Assembly (NCBI RefSeq): GCF_017254835.1
Contig: NZ_JAFKCW010000001.1
Coordinates: forward strand, 434,001 to 498,000
Length of the DNA: 64,000 nt
From: Algoriphagus aestuariicola
GTDB lineage: Bacteria; Bacteroidota; Bacteroidia; Cytophagales; Cyclobacteriaceae
Direction of reading: 5' to 3'
Shown: positions 9,601 to 18,297 of the stretch, piece after piece
How positions within the stretch are numbered: position 1 is the stretch's first letter
Layout: every line of letters begins with the position of its first letter
Made by a program: the position numbers and the translations under genes
Notes under the pieces: model-generated
Seen by the model: the letters and a program-made list of their open reading frames with translations, nothing else
Databases searched by the model: none
What the model was told of the DNA's origin: nothing

Positions 9601-10218
9601 CGTACCCTTCCGCTGAATATGGATATCAAAAAGTATGGAAACAGAAAGCCGCTCAAAGCTGACGAGGCCAACTTCAAAATATCGCGTGTGAATATTGGAG
9701 AGTCGGCTCCCGACTTTGCGCCAGCCAAAGAGCTTTTTGCGATCGGCAACTATCAGCCTCTCTCTGAGGACGAGAAGCTATCGAGGAAGTCCTTTGAGCA
9801 ACTCGAAAGTGGCATCACGATCAATGATACCGGAGAACTCCGATTGGCCAAGGACGAGTTGGATTCCGTGACTCTAGATTATGAGTTGGACTATACTTAT
9901 GATGACGATTTGGTTCCTCCTCGACGATTTATGAAAATACCTCTGGGTGGATTCAAGCATCTAGCAAGGGGAGCAGGTGTAGCATCGAGTAAGCTCGCAT
10001 GGAAAAATGAGGCATCCAAAAACCTTAACGCTCCAGAAAAAGTGGTCTTGAGAACTACAGGTTTTACCATCGCCTCAACCGACGATCTTAAGGAGCTGAA
10101 CCCTTCCTTTCGTGCCGAAAGCTATGCCGAGGCGCTGGAAACACTGCAAAAGGAATCAGAGAAAAATAAGACAATTAAGGCTAATTATCAGATAGTGGGC
10201 ATGCACGAGTTGGTTTAG
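6655..10218 (+). CDS. DUF6603-like giant beta-rich protein, 1187 aa
   Basis: The N-terminal about 220 residues are helical, including hydrophobic stretches (IADMTAIVVAIEGIVQAAIAA) that may be buried helices rather than membrane spans. The rest is long, regular beta structure with alternating hydrophobic residues. A Ser/Gly/Ala/Pro-rich hinge at about 408-445 separates two beta regions. The segment with TLIGVGGLLGINRR, FPEDVVGNISRIISDIKQIFP and WGTPTLISVEIGIILELPEP matches my memory of the uncharacterised DUF6603 family. There is no signal peptide. The long amphipathic beta pattern could form a groove-like or barrel-like scaffold; this is speculation. The next gene begins 19 bases downstream, implying co-translation. 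Confidence 0.75.
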   Translation: MAEDDSQDFFQKVLKLFYEIIKPGLDIFSDDQARNELLGSLGLPPSGSAPNIPIGTSLEEYVNKADDEVQPFKLAGAIADMTAIVVAIEGIVQAAIAASGGDEKRTANEIVTAILNLLTLEYLRRRMPAVHSVISLLNALDTKMAAAGGSSNFIVDDIGGFLKSLGKGLEDEDSADALSDSLFMGIAGGLFLLDHFLRKGGVEDLTIGSNYGYEGVESSTTPIADRISNRTFTYGVDATIAGEVPLKLYNTLLFAPKSHGGVAFVTKLLGRSARTFNIGEGDRHSVGYDVTGDALFRIGTLPEAKGGPANKFIVFYSYNTPNPTKIALLDKPVIKFAFGTVKLGVMVQPDDLLVKGILNIHYEVGKGGLTGFPFSLIPDLNDKFPLGIGYSLKHGFIVDGNGNIGIDEKKKSDSGSGGDSAAASTPAGDSSSTPAASGGDAEPLAKILTTLLNALNMRLPIHKNLGDIVGLEVLTIKVNVSEDMNTIELEVSLDFWLKFGPPVTLTINRLGLNLQAKKLEGNGGVFGYDLVPAIKWPTGAGIRINAGVVTGGGFLYLDPDKGEYFGALELSFKNLFDLKAVGIINTKMPDGTEGFSLLIIITAEFSPVQLGFGFTLIGVGGLLGINRRAEVEALRVGLKTNALKSILFPEDVVGNISRIISDIKQIFPIKEDSFLIGLMGKIGWGTPTLISVEIGIILELPEPKIIIIGVVKMALPTEETALVKIQVNFLGVIDFQNGFVYFEARLFDSKLVGFPLTGSLALVVAWGGSDAFGLSIGGFHPDFKDYPTVPTLPGAFRDMDRISLQLLSGDNPRLSVECYLAVTSNSVQFGAKIELLVEGPMSFNLYGALALDVLFIFDPFSFIVRLEATLAIRQGTSVLFGIHFIGRLSGPTPWNISGEVSFGLLFITITISFDETWGDPKPDVEIETEDLRALLTAELQKSANWRPIIPENNHLHVSLRAIPEDQQVDLLIQPFGSITFSQRTLPLNMDIKKYGNRKPLKADEANFKISRVNIGESAPDFAPAKELFAIGNYQPLSEDEKLSRKSFEQLESGITINDTGELRLAKDELDSVTLDYELDYTYDDDLVPPRRFMKIPLGGFKHLARGAGVASSKLAWKNEASKNLNAPEKVVLRTTGFTIASTDDLKELNPSFRAESYAEALETLQKESEKNKTIKANYQIVGMHELV

Positions 10219-10237
10219 AACTAAAAAACGGAATGTT

Positions 10238-13200
10238 ATGGATTTTGGGCAGTATAATTTCTTCTCTTGGTCTAGGCGGGGAATCTCGGCGAACGTAGCG
10301 GAAAAGGACACCCTGGGCGTGTCACCGGGTACGGCGACCGAGCGGGCTTCCATCCCTGTGGATATAGTCCTCAATGGTGGCATTTCTGTTCCTACGATGA
10401 ATTTTACGCTGCAGGGCCCTGGCGATATCACCGGGATCAATGCGGACATGGTGGTGCGAACCGAGCCCCGGGATGGGATTTCCAATTTTGAGCCCAATTA
10501 TTTGGCTTACATCGAGTTTTATGACGAGGATTTTCCCTGGCGCTATACTCCCGCCTCGGCCACCGATGACGAGAGAAAACTGCGGCCATGGGTGAGCCTG
10601 ATTGTGCTCAAAGAAACAGAGTTTGAGGATACCAAAAGACAGAAACCCCTTCGATCTATCAAGGTTTTGGACGCGGCAGCATTGCAGCCTCACGACGAAA
10701 TCCATCTCTGGGCACACATGCACGCCAACCTTCCCAAAACAGGAAATGTCTTTGAAAACAACATCGCCGCATTCCGGCAGGGAGTGAAAACCGATCCTGA
10801 CGGAGTTTATAGCCGGGTGATGTGTCCTAGAAAACTGGATCCGAATGTGATGTACCATGCATTCTTGGTGCCTAGCTTCGAGACCGGGCGCTTGTCGGGG
10901 CTGGAGCGTGAGCCTGTTGGGGTGATGGCCCAGCAGTCTTCCTGGGGCATGGGTTCCGATCTTGAATTCCCCGTATACTATCGTTGGCATTTTCGCACGG
11001 GAGCCAACTTTGATTTCGAGTCTTTGGTAAAGTTGATCGAGCCGCGCGTGATGGACGAGCGTGTTGGATCACGTCCCATGGATTGTTCCGCCCCAGGTTA
11101 TTTTCGTGCAGATTCAACAGAGGAGCTTCCGGCGCCAAATCCCAAAACTGTTTTGCTCGAAGGAGCCGTGATGGCACCGACCGCCGTGTCTACCACGATT
11201 ATTTCCAATGAATTCCAGACTGAAATAGGCAAGCTGATTAACTTGAATCGAGGCCAGGAGGAAAGTGAAGAGGACCCGATCGTAACGATGCCTTTCTACG
11301 GGATGTACCACGCAATGCGCAAAGATCTGAGTAAACCGGGGGAAAAAGTGATTCCCGTATTTGACCCGACATCTGATATTTGGTACAATGACCTGAACAA
11401 GGATCCGAGGACAAGAGTGCCTGCTGGCTTTGGAGTACAGGCGGTGCAGGATGACCAGGAAAACTTCATGGATCAAGCCTGGAAGCAGCTCAACGACGTG
11501 CTAGAAGCAAATCGAAAGATGCAAATGGCCCAACTTATGGCCCAAACCTTGGAGCGGGGCTACGTCAAAAACGTCCTGCCCCAGCCAAAGGAGAACGTCC
11601 TTTCCTTCAGCCGCAACCTGTCTTCGAAAATTGTCTCTGGAGGACTGACGGTAAAGAAAACTATACATCAGGGTAAGATTCCCGATGCGGTAATGATGCC
11701 GGGCTTTCAGAAGATCATCAGGCCCAACACATCAATAGTGCGCGCCATACAAAAGCAGGCTGCTGTTCCTTCTTATTCCCTTTTGCTCCAAAACACTAAC
11801 AAAGTCGGGGGCCTCACGGCTGCATCGATCGATAAGTTCACTGGACTTACCTCCCTCAGCAATATCACGGTGGTGACAGCGCCTCCAAAGCTCGAAAATG
11901 TGCAGGTTTGGAGCCTGCAGTCCAACTTGGACAAGAATGCAATTTTTTATCAGAAAAACTTTGAAGGCGGACTTCCGGAAGTCGCTGCATGGGATAAACT
12001 TCTCAACAAGGATCTTGTCAAAGCGGTGAGTGTACCAAAAGCAACAGTGCCGATTGCCGCGCCGGTAGCTCTCAAAAAGACCACTCCTGCGTCTCGAATC
12101 CGACTGGATTCCATCGTTCTGAAAGTTGACGCGGTGTCGGCAATCAAGCCCATCAACGTGGTAAAAGACACTGGATTTGTAGCTAATACGGCATACAAAG
12201 CGGCTTTTGAAGACTATGGGATACGGTATACATTCCGTGACGTGCCAGCCACGCCTCCGAGTGTCGATACCAACAAGTTGGCTGTAGATAGCCTGCAGAC
12301 ATTCAAACCTTTGAATGCCTACAAGAAACTTTTGAATTCAAGGATTGTCTGGAGCGCCGGCACGAAAAAACCGAGCGTGGATCCCGATTTTCTTCCGGCT
12401 ATGGCCTATCCCGATTTCCCGGCACCTTCCTACAAGTTTTTGGTGGATCGCGACAAGGAGCTGCTGCTTCCCAACCTTCACCTGATCCAGCCCAATACTT
12501 TTTCGCTCCTGCGAACCAACCAGAAATTCATAGAATCCTATCTAGTAGGCTTGAACTTCGAGATGGGCAGAGAGCTGCTATGGAGAGAATATCCTACCGA
12601 TATGCGGGGCAGCTATTTCCGGCAGTTCTGGGATGTAAAAGGATTTGTCACTCCCGACAGTACGCCGACGGATGCCGAGTCACTTAAGGACATCGCGCCT
12701 ATACATAAATGGCCGAAGGAATCTCCCCTTGGGAAAAACAACGCCCGGGACAAAGAGGGAGACTCCGAGCAGTTGGTGTTTGTGATCCGGGGCGAACTGC
12801 TCAAGAAGTTTCCCAACACGGTCGTCTACGCCCAAAAAGCTTTCAAAAAGGATGGAAAGTGGGTGATCACCCAGGAATTGGACGAGAGCAAGTTTAAGAA
12901 GGAGGTGCGCTTCCCGATCTACCAGGCCGAGTTACCACCTGACATCAAGCTCTTGGGATTTGATCTTACGATAGATGAGGCAGCGGGAAATGATCCTGTG
13001 ACCGATTTTCCAGGCAACAAGGAGGGCTGGTTCTTTATCATCGCAGAAGTCCCCGGGGAACCCCGCTTTGGGATGGATATCAGTTTTGACCCAGTGAATC
13101 CGACAACGTTCACTTGGAATGATTTGTCTTGGGAGAATTTTGGGACAGAATCCATCCCGTTTGCTAGCGCTAGCTTACAACCCAACAAAAAAGATCCCAC

Positions 13201-13393
13201 GGCTACAAAAGGAGTATGGGGCAGAAGCTCCGCCGATATGGCTTCCATCCTGATCCAACGTCCCGTGATGGTCGCCGTGCATGCCACGGAAATGCTGGAC
13301 AAGGAGATCAGTGATACAAAAGTAGGCCCAAGGGGTAGCACCAGCTTGATGAAGCACTATGGTGTCTACAAAGCTGATTTTTGGAAAAAATAG
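10238..13393 (+). CDS. Uncharacterised giant protein, 1051 aa (third gene of cluster)
   Basis: I do not recognise a named domain. The N-terminus is soluble and beta-rich, opening FGQYNFFSWSRRGIS and continuing to the motif NYLAYIEFYDEDFPWRYTPA (about 87-106) and then LRPWVSLIVLKETEFE, which I recall from uncharacterised proteins of Actinomycetota and Myxococcota (memory, not searched). The middle (about 400-720) is lower in complexity with many Lys/Val/Ala/Pro. The C-terminal third (about 730-1050) is again globular, with repeated Trp- and Pro-rich stretches such as NPTTFTWNDLSWENF. No signal peptide, membrane span or catalytic motif is evident. It lies 19 bases after the DUF6603-like gene and 29 bases before the next, so it is almost surely part of the same operon. 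A structural role is inferred. Confidence 0.7.
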   Translation: MDFGQYNFFSWSRRGISANVAEKDTLGVSPGTATERASIPVDIVLNGGISVPTMNFTLQGPGDITGINADMVVRTEPRDGISNFEPNYLAYIEFYDEDFPWRYTPASATDDERKLRPWVSLIVLKETEFEDTKRQKPLRSIKVLDAAALQPHDEIHLWAHMHANLPKTGNVFENNIAAFRQGVKTDPDGVYSRVMCPRKLDPNVMYHAFLVPSFETGRLSGLEREPVGVMAQQSSWGMGSDLEFPVYYRWHFRTGANFDFESLVKLIEPRVMDERVGSRPMDCSAPGYFRADSTEELPAPNPKTVLLEGAVMAPTAVSTTIISNEFQTEIGKLINLNRGQEESEEDPIVTMPFYGMYHAMRKDLSKPGEKVIPVFDPTSDIWYNDLNKDPRTRVPAGFGVQAVQDDQENFMDQAWKQLNDVLEANRKMQMAQLMAQTLERGYVKNVLPQPKENVLSFSRNLSSKIVSGGLTVKKTIHQGKIPDAVMMPGFQKIIRPNTSIVRAIQKQAAVPSYSLLLQNTNKVGGLTAASIDKFTGLTSLSNITVVTAPPKLENVQVWSLQSNLDKNAIFYQKNFEGGLPEVAAWDKLLNKDLVKAVSVPKATVPIAAPVALKKTTPASRIRLDSIVLKVDAVSAIKPINVVKDTGFVANTAYKAAFEDYGIRYTFRDVPATPPSVDTNKLAVDSLQTFKPLNAYKKLLNSRIVWSAGTKKPSVDPDFLPAMAYPDFPAPSYKFLVDRDKELLLPNLHLIQPNTFSLLRTNQKFIESYLVGLNFEMGRELLWREYPTDMRGSYFRQFWDVKGFVTPDSTPTDAESLKDIAPIHKWPKESPLGKNNARDKEGDSEQLVFVIRGELLKKFPNTVVYAQKAFKKDGKWVITQELDESKFKKEVRFPIYQAELPPDIKLLGFDLTIDEAAGNDPVTDFPGNKEGWFFIIAEVPGEPRFGMDISFDPVNPTTFTWNDLSWENFGTESIPFASASLQPNKKDPTATKGVWGRSSADMASILIQRPVMVAVHATEMLDKEISDTKVGPRGSTSLMKHYGVYKADFWKK

Positions 13394-13422
13394 GATTGTC
13401 TAACCGGTAAAAACTTTTCGAT

Positions 13423-16400
13423 ATGCCAACTTTTCAGGAGCAGATACAGAAAATCAAGCAACTGCGCGAGTCCTACAGCTCCGCCGAAAAAACCAGCTAC
13501 GAAAGCAAGCTGGGGGTAGCGGCCAAGGCCAAGAAAAACATTCCCCTGAGCACAGACAGGTCTTTCAAGCAGAAGGAATTGCTGTTTAGGCAAACGGAGG
13601 TTTCCCTGAACAGCGCCATCGCCGGACTCCAACTGATCAACCACCGGACACTTACCAAGGAGTTGAATGGCAATCTGCCGATTGTGATGTTGCCTGTTAG
13701 GATCGAGACTCGGTTTATCACTCCAGCAGGGGGAGGGCCTGAGCTTTGGATCAGGATTTTTCCAGATGACATCCACACGGATACCCATGAACCTTTGCTT
13801 GCAGAAAAAGAAGTCGCCGCAGGTGAGGAGTATTGGACAAAAAGAGCCGGATTGCACAGTCTCCCCCCAGGTGAGAAAGCAGAGTCTGAAAAAAAACTGG
13901 CTTGGGAAAAGCTGAAAGCTTTTTCTATTAGCCCACAGCGAGCGATTTGGATTGCCAAGGCGACTAGACCTCAGAATTGGGCTAAGACGGATTCTACGCC
14001 GCCGCCAAACTTGGATTTTCCGAAACATGCCGTGTTCAAGGAAAGTACTTGGACCAGGGCGGCGAGAACCCAGGCATTGCCGGACCGGTTTGTGGTAACA
14101 TTTTTTGCCCATGGCAAAGCCGTTCATGAGCAGGTAGGAGCGGTGATTCCCGATACGGTTTTTCTCGGGCCAGATCCCTTGGCCACAGAGCAGCCCTTCA
14201 TGAAGGCCGAGGATGAGATTGTTTTTCAGGAGGAGATAGCCTGGCTGAGAAACTTTGACAAAGCGGTCGCAAACGGACTCGGGATGAAGGTGAAACTCAA
14301 TCAGAACATGCGGCTTTCTGACGGTTCCATCGAGAGGATTACTGTGTTGGGACTTTTGCATTCCGCTGATCCCGTATCTGGGAAGAAAATCATCGAGGAC
14401 CTTTTTGACAACCACCACTATTCCTCCAAAGGGCTTTCTTTTTTGCCTCAAGGCACGGCCACCAACAATACTGAAACCGAGACCTCGGGCTATTCCCGAA
14501 ACGAAGACCACCTTGCGAAGGGATACTATGAGGAAAGTACGCCGGCGGTGAATTCCCAATCGGATCTGGACCTGTTTGCACAGGCTTTTGGAGTAGACAG
14601 AAATGTCCTGAAGGACCTGAGTCAAGCTGGCCAGATGGACCATTTCAACAATCTGATGATGAATCGGGCACTCTATGCTGCCACACTTTCCTACTACTTT
14701 GAAGAGCTGATGGAGCCAGCGATCAAAAGTGCCGATGCGGCCCAGATTCGCAGCTTTTTCAACTCCTTCGTGTCTGCCAGAGGTCCGCTTTCGGCCATTC
14801 GGGTGGGAGATCAGCCCTATGGGGTCCTCCTGACCAGCGACTTGACCCGGTGGAATGAAGCTTCCTCTGGGAAGTTTTTTGTGGGATTGGCTGAGGTGCT
14901 GAAGCGATTGCAGACTGTCTGGGATCAGCTAGCGCTCAAGGTTCCCAGAGTGGGGATGCCGGGGGATAGTTGGGAAATCCTGCTGAAGATTCTAGGACTG
15001 CAGCCCGGCTCTGTGGCTTTTCGCCAACGCCTGGGTAATCTCCCGGACTATAGTCTGGCCTCACCGGCGGTTAACCAGTCGTTTTTCAATGTAGAGATCA
15101 AAAACCTCAATCAGCGTATCGTCGAATTCCTTACCAGCCTCGGCTTCAACCCTCTGGCAAAGGGGAATTTTTATCCGTTGATATCGAATATGGTCTTTTA
15201 TCAATGGACTAATCCCATCGGCTCCGACAAGCTGATCCTACCCAATGTCGTCGCTTCGGATTCCGAGTACCTTCCAAAAATGCGCTCCTCTGGACTCAAT
15301 TATGCCGAATACATGGGGACCAAGTGCACCCTTGGCGATCTGGAGACGCTCAACTTTGGAGGAGAAAAGCCGCCTAGATCCCTCCTGTCCCTGCTCATGC
15401 GCCATTCCCTGCTGACCGAGCTAAAGCAGGTCGGGACGAAGGCTTTCCAGGAAAACAAAATCACCGTCAAGTCGGCCATGTTTGAGAAGAGCTTCTTCAA
15501 CATGGACAAAAACAACCAGGACCTCACTAGTTTTGAATTGCTCAAGGGCGATCCCAAGAAGATCAATTCCACCGCTTTTGCCAATGTCAACACCAGTCTT
15601 GGCGACTACCTATTGAATCCAAAAATCCATCTGACATGGAATCCGAACATAGGCCCCATGAGAAGTGCGATGAACTACCTTGGAGGACTTTCGACGAAAA
15701 CGCTGGAGCGGAACTTGGCGGATTTTGTGGACCTGTGCTCGTACAGACTGGATGCTTGGCAAATGGGCTTATTTACAAGACGGCTACAGCAAAACAGGGC
15801 AAAGGCACCTACCGGCGTGTATATAGCTTCCTATGGTTGGGTGGAAAACCTGAAGCCAGAGCCCAAAAAACTGTTGGACAAGCGAAATGTGCCAGAGGAA
15901 TTATGGCCGAAGGATGGGACTGCGCCGATGAAGCTCAAGCAAAACGCCGGATTTTCCCATGTACCTTCCCTCAACCACGCAACGGTCATTGGCCTTCTTT
16001 TGGCAGGCTATAGGAACCACTCCAGTCCCGCCAATCCAAGCCTCTTTGCCATGAACCTTTCCAGCGACCGGGCCAGGCGGGCGATGGGCCTCTTTGAAGG
16101 CATCAGGAATGGCCAAAGGCTTGAAGTTCTGCTTGGCTACCAGTTTGAGCGGGGACTGCATGATGCTACAACCAATAACCCGGCAAACAACCTCAACCGG
16201 TATATCCTGGATTTTAGAAACAAGTATGAGATAGAAAATCTGTCGATACCTCAGCAAGGCACCACCGAAGCCCAAGAAACCATCGACAGCTACCCAGTGG
16301 TAAATGGGCTGAAGATACTCAAGGCCAGTGATGCGGAAGTAGGCAATCTGGTGTCATCCTCAGACAGAGCCATGGTCTTGGCATTAAAAAAAGAACTGGC

Positions 16401-18291
16401 AAACACGCTCGACGCTTGCAATGACTTGCTAGTGACTGAGGCTGCTTTTCAGATCACCCAGGGAAACCGGGATAGGACTGCGGGAGTATTAAATGCTGCA
16501 CTTTTTGCGGACGTTCCGCCTGAAATCCAAGTGCTAGATACGCCCCGGTCAAGCTTGTTTACCTACACACATCGAATTGCTGTGCATCTGGAAACCAAGA
16601 ATTTTTCTTCTCCGGGAAGAGGATGGCCTTCCTCGGCCTCGCCCCGCGCGAATTTTGAACCGGGTTTGAATCAATGGATTGCCGGCTTGGTAGGGGATCC
16701 CCGCAAAATCATGTGCAGAGTCACCTCCGTTGCCGAAGAAGGTGAGAATTCAAAAACGGAGCTTGTTTCCCTGGCAGATTTGGAGCTTCAGCCCATAGAT
16801 CTGATCTATCTTTTGTCGGAGGACTTATCGGCGGGAGCGACGGAGTTGGAAAGCAGAATTGCCTTTTATTTCAGAAAGTCCAAGAGCCTTCTTGCATCCG
16901 TGCAGGTGAAAATTGAATTCTCGCCAGAATTAAAGAGCCCCGACAAGACGTTGGCGTCCGCGTTTCCTCTGCTTCGGTGCATCAAGATGACGCTGGGGCA
17001 GACTCGAGTGGCTGACGCAAGGGACTTCGCCAGCAAGACAAAGACGGTCGTCAACTCCCAAGGATTGACAGGGGTCGACTTCGAAGATCTGCAACAGCGG
17101 ATCTCTGTAGCGTTGGACTCCCTCCGTGCTGTAGCCAATTCATTCGGTAATCTCGTGCCGGGCCCTGTCGAACCCAAGGACGAAATGAACCCTGCGACCT
17201 TGGCGGACTTGTTCGATCTAGCGGGTTCCAGTCCAGATCCGTCCCCCTTGTTTCATGGAGTTGTTCTTTCCGAATCTACCCTGCTGGGGATTGTTGGATT
17301 TCAGGAGGTGTCCACTCTATTTGGCGTTCAGTTGGCCTATCCGCAGAGCCCGGGGCCGGAGATGCTGGAAAGCCAAGAAGATATGCTTTCCAGAACGGCA
17401 AGCCTGTGGAGAATCATGAAGTCAAAAATCACCGCTGGAGGGGAAAGACTTTCAAAAGCAGAAGACGAAGCAGAGTTGAACCCGAGACTTAAACTGTTAT
17501 CCGATGCTGCAAAAGCTGTGTTGGGAGATGATTTTCTGCCAATTCCCCGATTTTCCTATTCCAATGGCGATGTGTTGAAAAAATCCTTTGAAGAAGAAGC
17601 GCAACTTCTGAAGCACATCAATTCCCTGAGTGGCCTGAGCGGAGCTGTGAACAAAGAGTCATGGCTTCAGTCGGTGGCACGTGTGAGGCCTGCAGTAGGC
17701 CGTTTTGAGACCTTGCGTTTTATGAGTGAAGCATTGGAAAATGATCCCTTGGATCTGTCGGTCAGCCAGGTGCCGTTTCGTCCCGAGGACAGCTGGCTGG
17801 GGTTTGAGTTTCCCAAGGAGTATGACGGAAAGCCCTTTAATATCATGGAAGATACAGTTTCTCTCGCCTACTGTGGGGAGCAGGCGAAGCGTACGGAAGA
17901 TTTGCAGTCAGTGCTGATCGTGGATGAATGGACGGAAAAGATCCCGCTTGACGAGGAGATCACCGGCGTGACCTATCACTACAATCAGCCCAATGCCACA
18001 GCGCCGCAGGCGGTACTGCTAGCTGTGGAACCCACCAACAGCGGCAAGTGGGATTGGGATGTGCTGCAGGGTGTCCTAAATGATACCATCCGAAGAACTC
18101 GGTCTAGGGCGGTAGAGCCGGACCAGATCATGGAGCATGACGTACTCAAGATCCTGCTTCCGATGACTATCGCTTCATTTGATGTCAAGGAGGCCAATGT
18201 GTCCCTAGATTACCTTGTGTTGAATGACAAGTTTATGAAGGTCGCCAAAGCCTCGAATATGCAACTGTACACCAAGTGGGAAAAAAGCTAA
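13423..18291 (+). CDS. Uncharacterised 1622-aa protein, largest of the cluster
   Basis: The largest gene in the window. The first about 70 residues look coiled-coil (Lys/Glu/Gln-rich). Then comes the motif LPVRIETRF (about 90) followed by IRIFPDDIHTDTHEPLL (about 110-126). Near residues 770-850 are RLDAWQMGLFTRRLQ, PTGVYIASYGWVE and HVPSLNHATVIGLLLAGY, followed by a Ser/Asp-rich RARRAMGLFEGIRNGQ motif. Near the C-terminus (about 1500-1525) is VDEWTEKIPLDEEITGVTYH. I recall this ordered set of motifs in uncharacterised large proteins of several phyla, but no function. It has no signal peptide or membrane span. A gap of only 6 bases separates it from the next gene, which implies translational coupling. 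Confidence 0.72.
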   Translation: MPTFQEQIQKIKQLRESYSSAEKTSYESKLGVAAKAKKNIPLSTDRSFKQKELLFRQTEVSLNSAIAGLQLINHRTLTKELNGNLPIVMLPVRIETRFITPAGGGPELWIRIFPDDIHTDTHEPLLAEKEVAAGEEYWTKRAGLHSLPPGEKAESEKKLAWEKLKAFSISPQRAIWIAKATRPQNWAKTDSTPPPNLDFPKHAVFKESTWTRAARTQALPDRFVVTFFAHGKAVHEQVGAVIPDTVFLGPDPLATEQPFMKAEDEIVFQEEIAWLRNFDKAVANGLGMKVKLNQNMRLSDGSIERITVLGLLHSADPVSGKKIIEDLFDNHHYSSKGLSFLPQGTATNNTETETSGYSRNEDHLAKGYYEESTPAVNSQSDLDLFAQAFGVDRNVLKDLSQAGQMDHFNNLMMNRALYAATLSYYFEELMEPAIKSADAAQIRSFFNSFVSARGPLSAIRVGDQPYGVLLTSDLTRWNEASSGKFFVGLAEVLKRLQTVWDQLALKVPRVGMPGDSWEILLKILGLQPGSVAFRQRLGNLPDYSLASPAVNQSFFNVEIKNLNQRIVEFLTSLGFNPLAKGNFYPLISNMVFYQWTNPIGSDKLILPNVVASDSEYLPKMRSSGLNYAEYMGTKCTLGDLETLNFGGEKPPRSLLSLLMRHSLLTELKQVGTKAFQENKITVKSAMFEKSFFNMDKNNQDLTSFELLKGDPKKINSTAFANVNTSLGDYLLNPKIHLTWNPNIGPMRSAMNYLGGLSTKTLERNLADFVDLCSYRLDAWQMGLFTRRLQQNRAKAPTGVYIASYGWVENLKPEPKKLLDKRNVPEELWPKDGTAPMKLKQNAGFSHVPSLNHATVIGLLLAGYRNHSSPANPSLFAMNLSSDRARRAMGLFEGIRNGQRLEVLLGYQFERGLHDATTNNPANNLNRYILDFRNKYEIENLSIPQQGTTEAQETIDSYPVVNGLKILKASDAEVGNLVSSSDRAMVLALKKELANTLDACNDLLVTEAAFQITQGNRDRTAGVLNAALFADVPPEIQVLDTPRSSLFTYTHRIAVHLETKNFSSPGRGWPSSASPRANFEPGLNQWIAGLVGDPRKIMCRVTSVAEEGENSKTELVSLADLELQPIDLIYLLSEDLSAGATELESRIAFYFRKSKSLLASVQVKIEFSPELKSPDKTLASAFPLLRCIKMTLGQTRVADARDFASKTKTVVNSQGLTGVDFEDLQQRISVALDSLRAVANSFGNLVPGPVEPKDEMNPATLADLFDLAGSSPDPSPLFHGVVLSESTLLGIVGFQEVSTLFGVQLAYPQSPGPEMLESQEDMLSRTASLWRIMKSKITAGGERLSKAEDEAELNPRLKLLSDAAKAVLGDDFLPIPRFSYSNGDVLKKSFEEEAQLLKHINSLSGLSGAVNKESWLQSVARVRPAVGRFETLRFMSEALENDPLDLSVSQVPFRPEDSWLGFEFPKEYDGKPFNIMEDTVSLAYCGEQAKRTEDLQSVLIVDEWTEKIPLDEEITGVTYHYNQPNATAPQAVLLAVEPTNSGKWDWDVLQGVLNDTIRRTRSRAVEPDQIMEHDVLKILLPMTIASFDVKEANVSLDYLVLNDKFMKVAKASNMQLYTKWEKS

Positions 18292-18297
18292 AACGAA

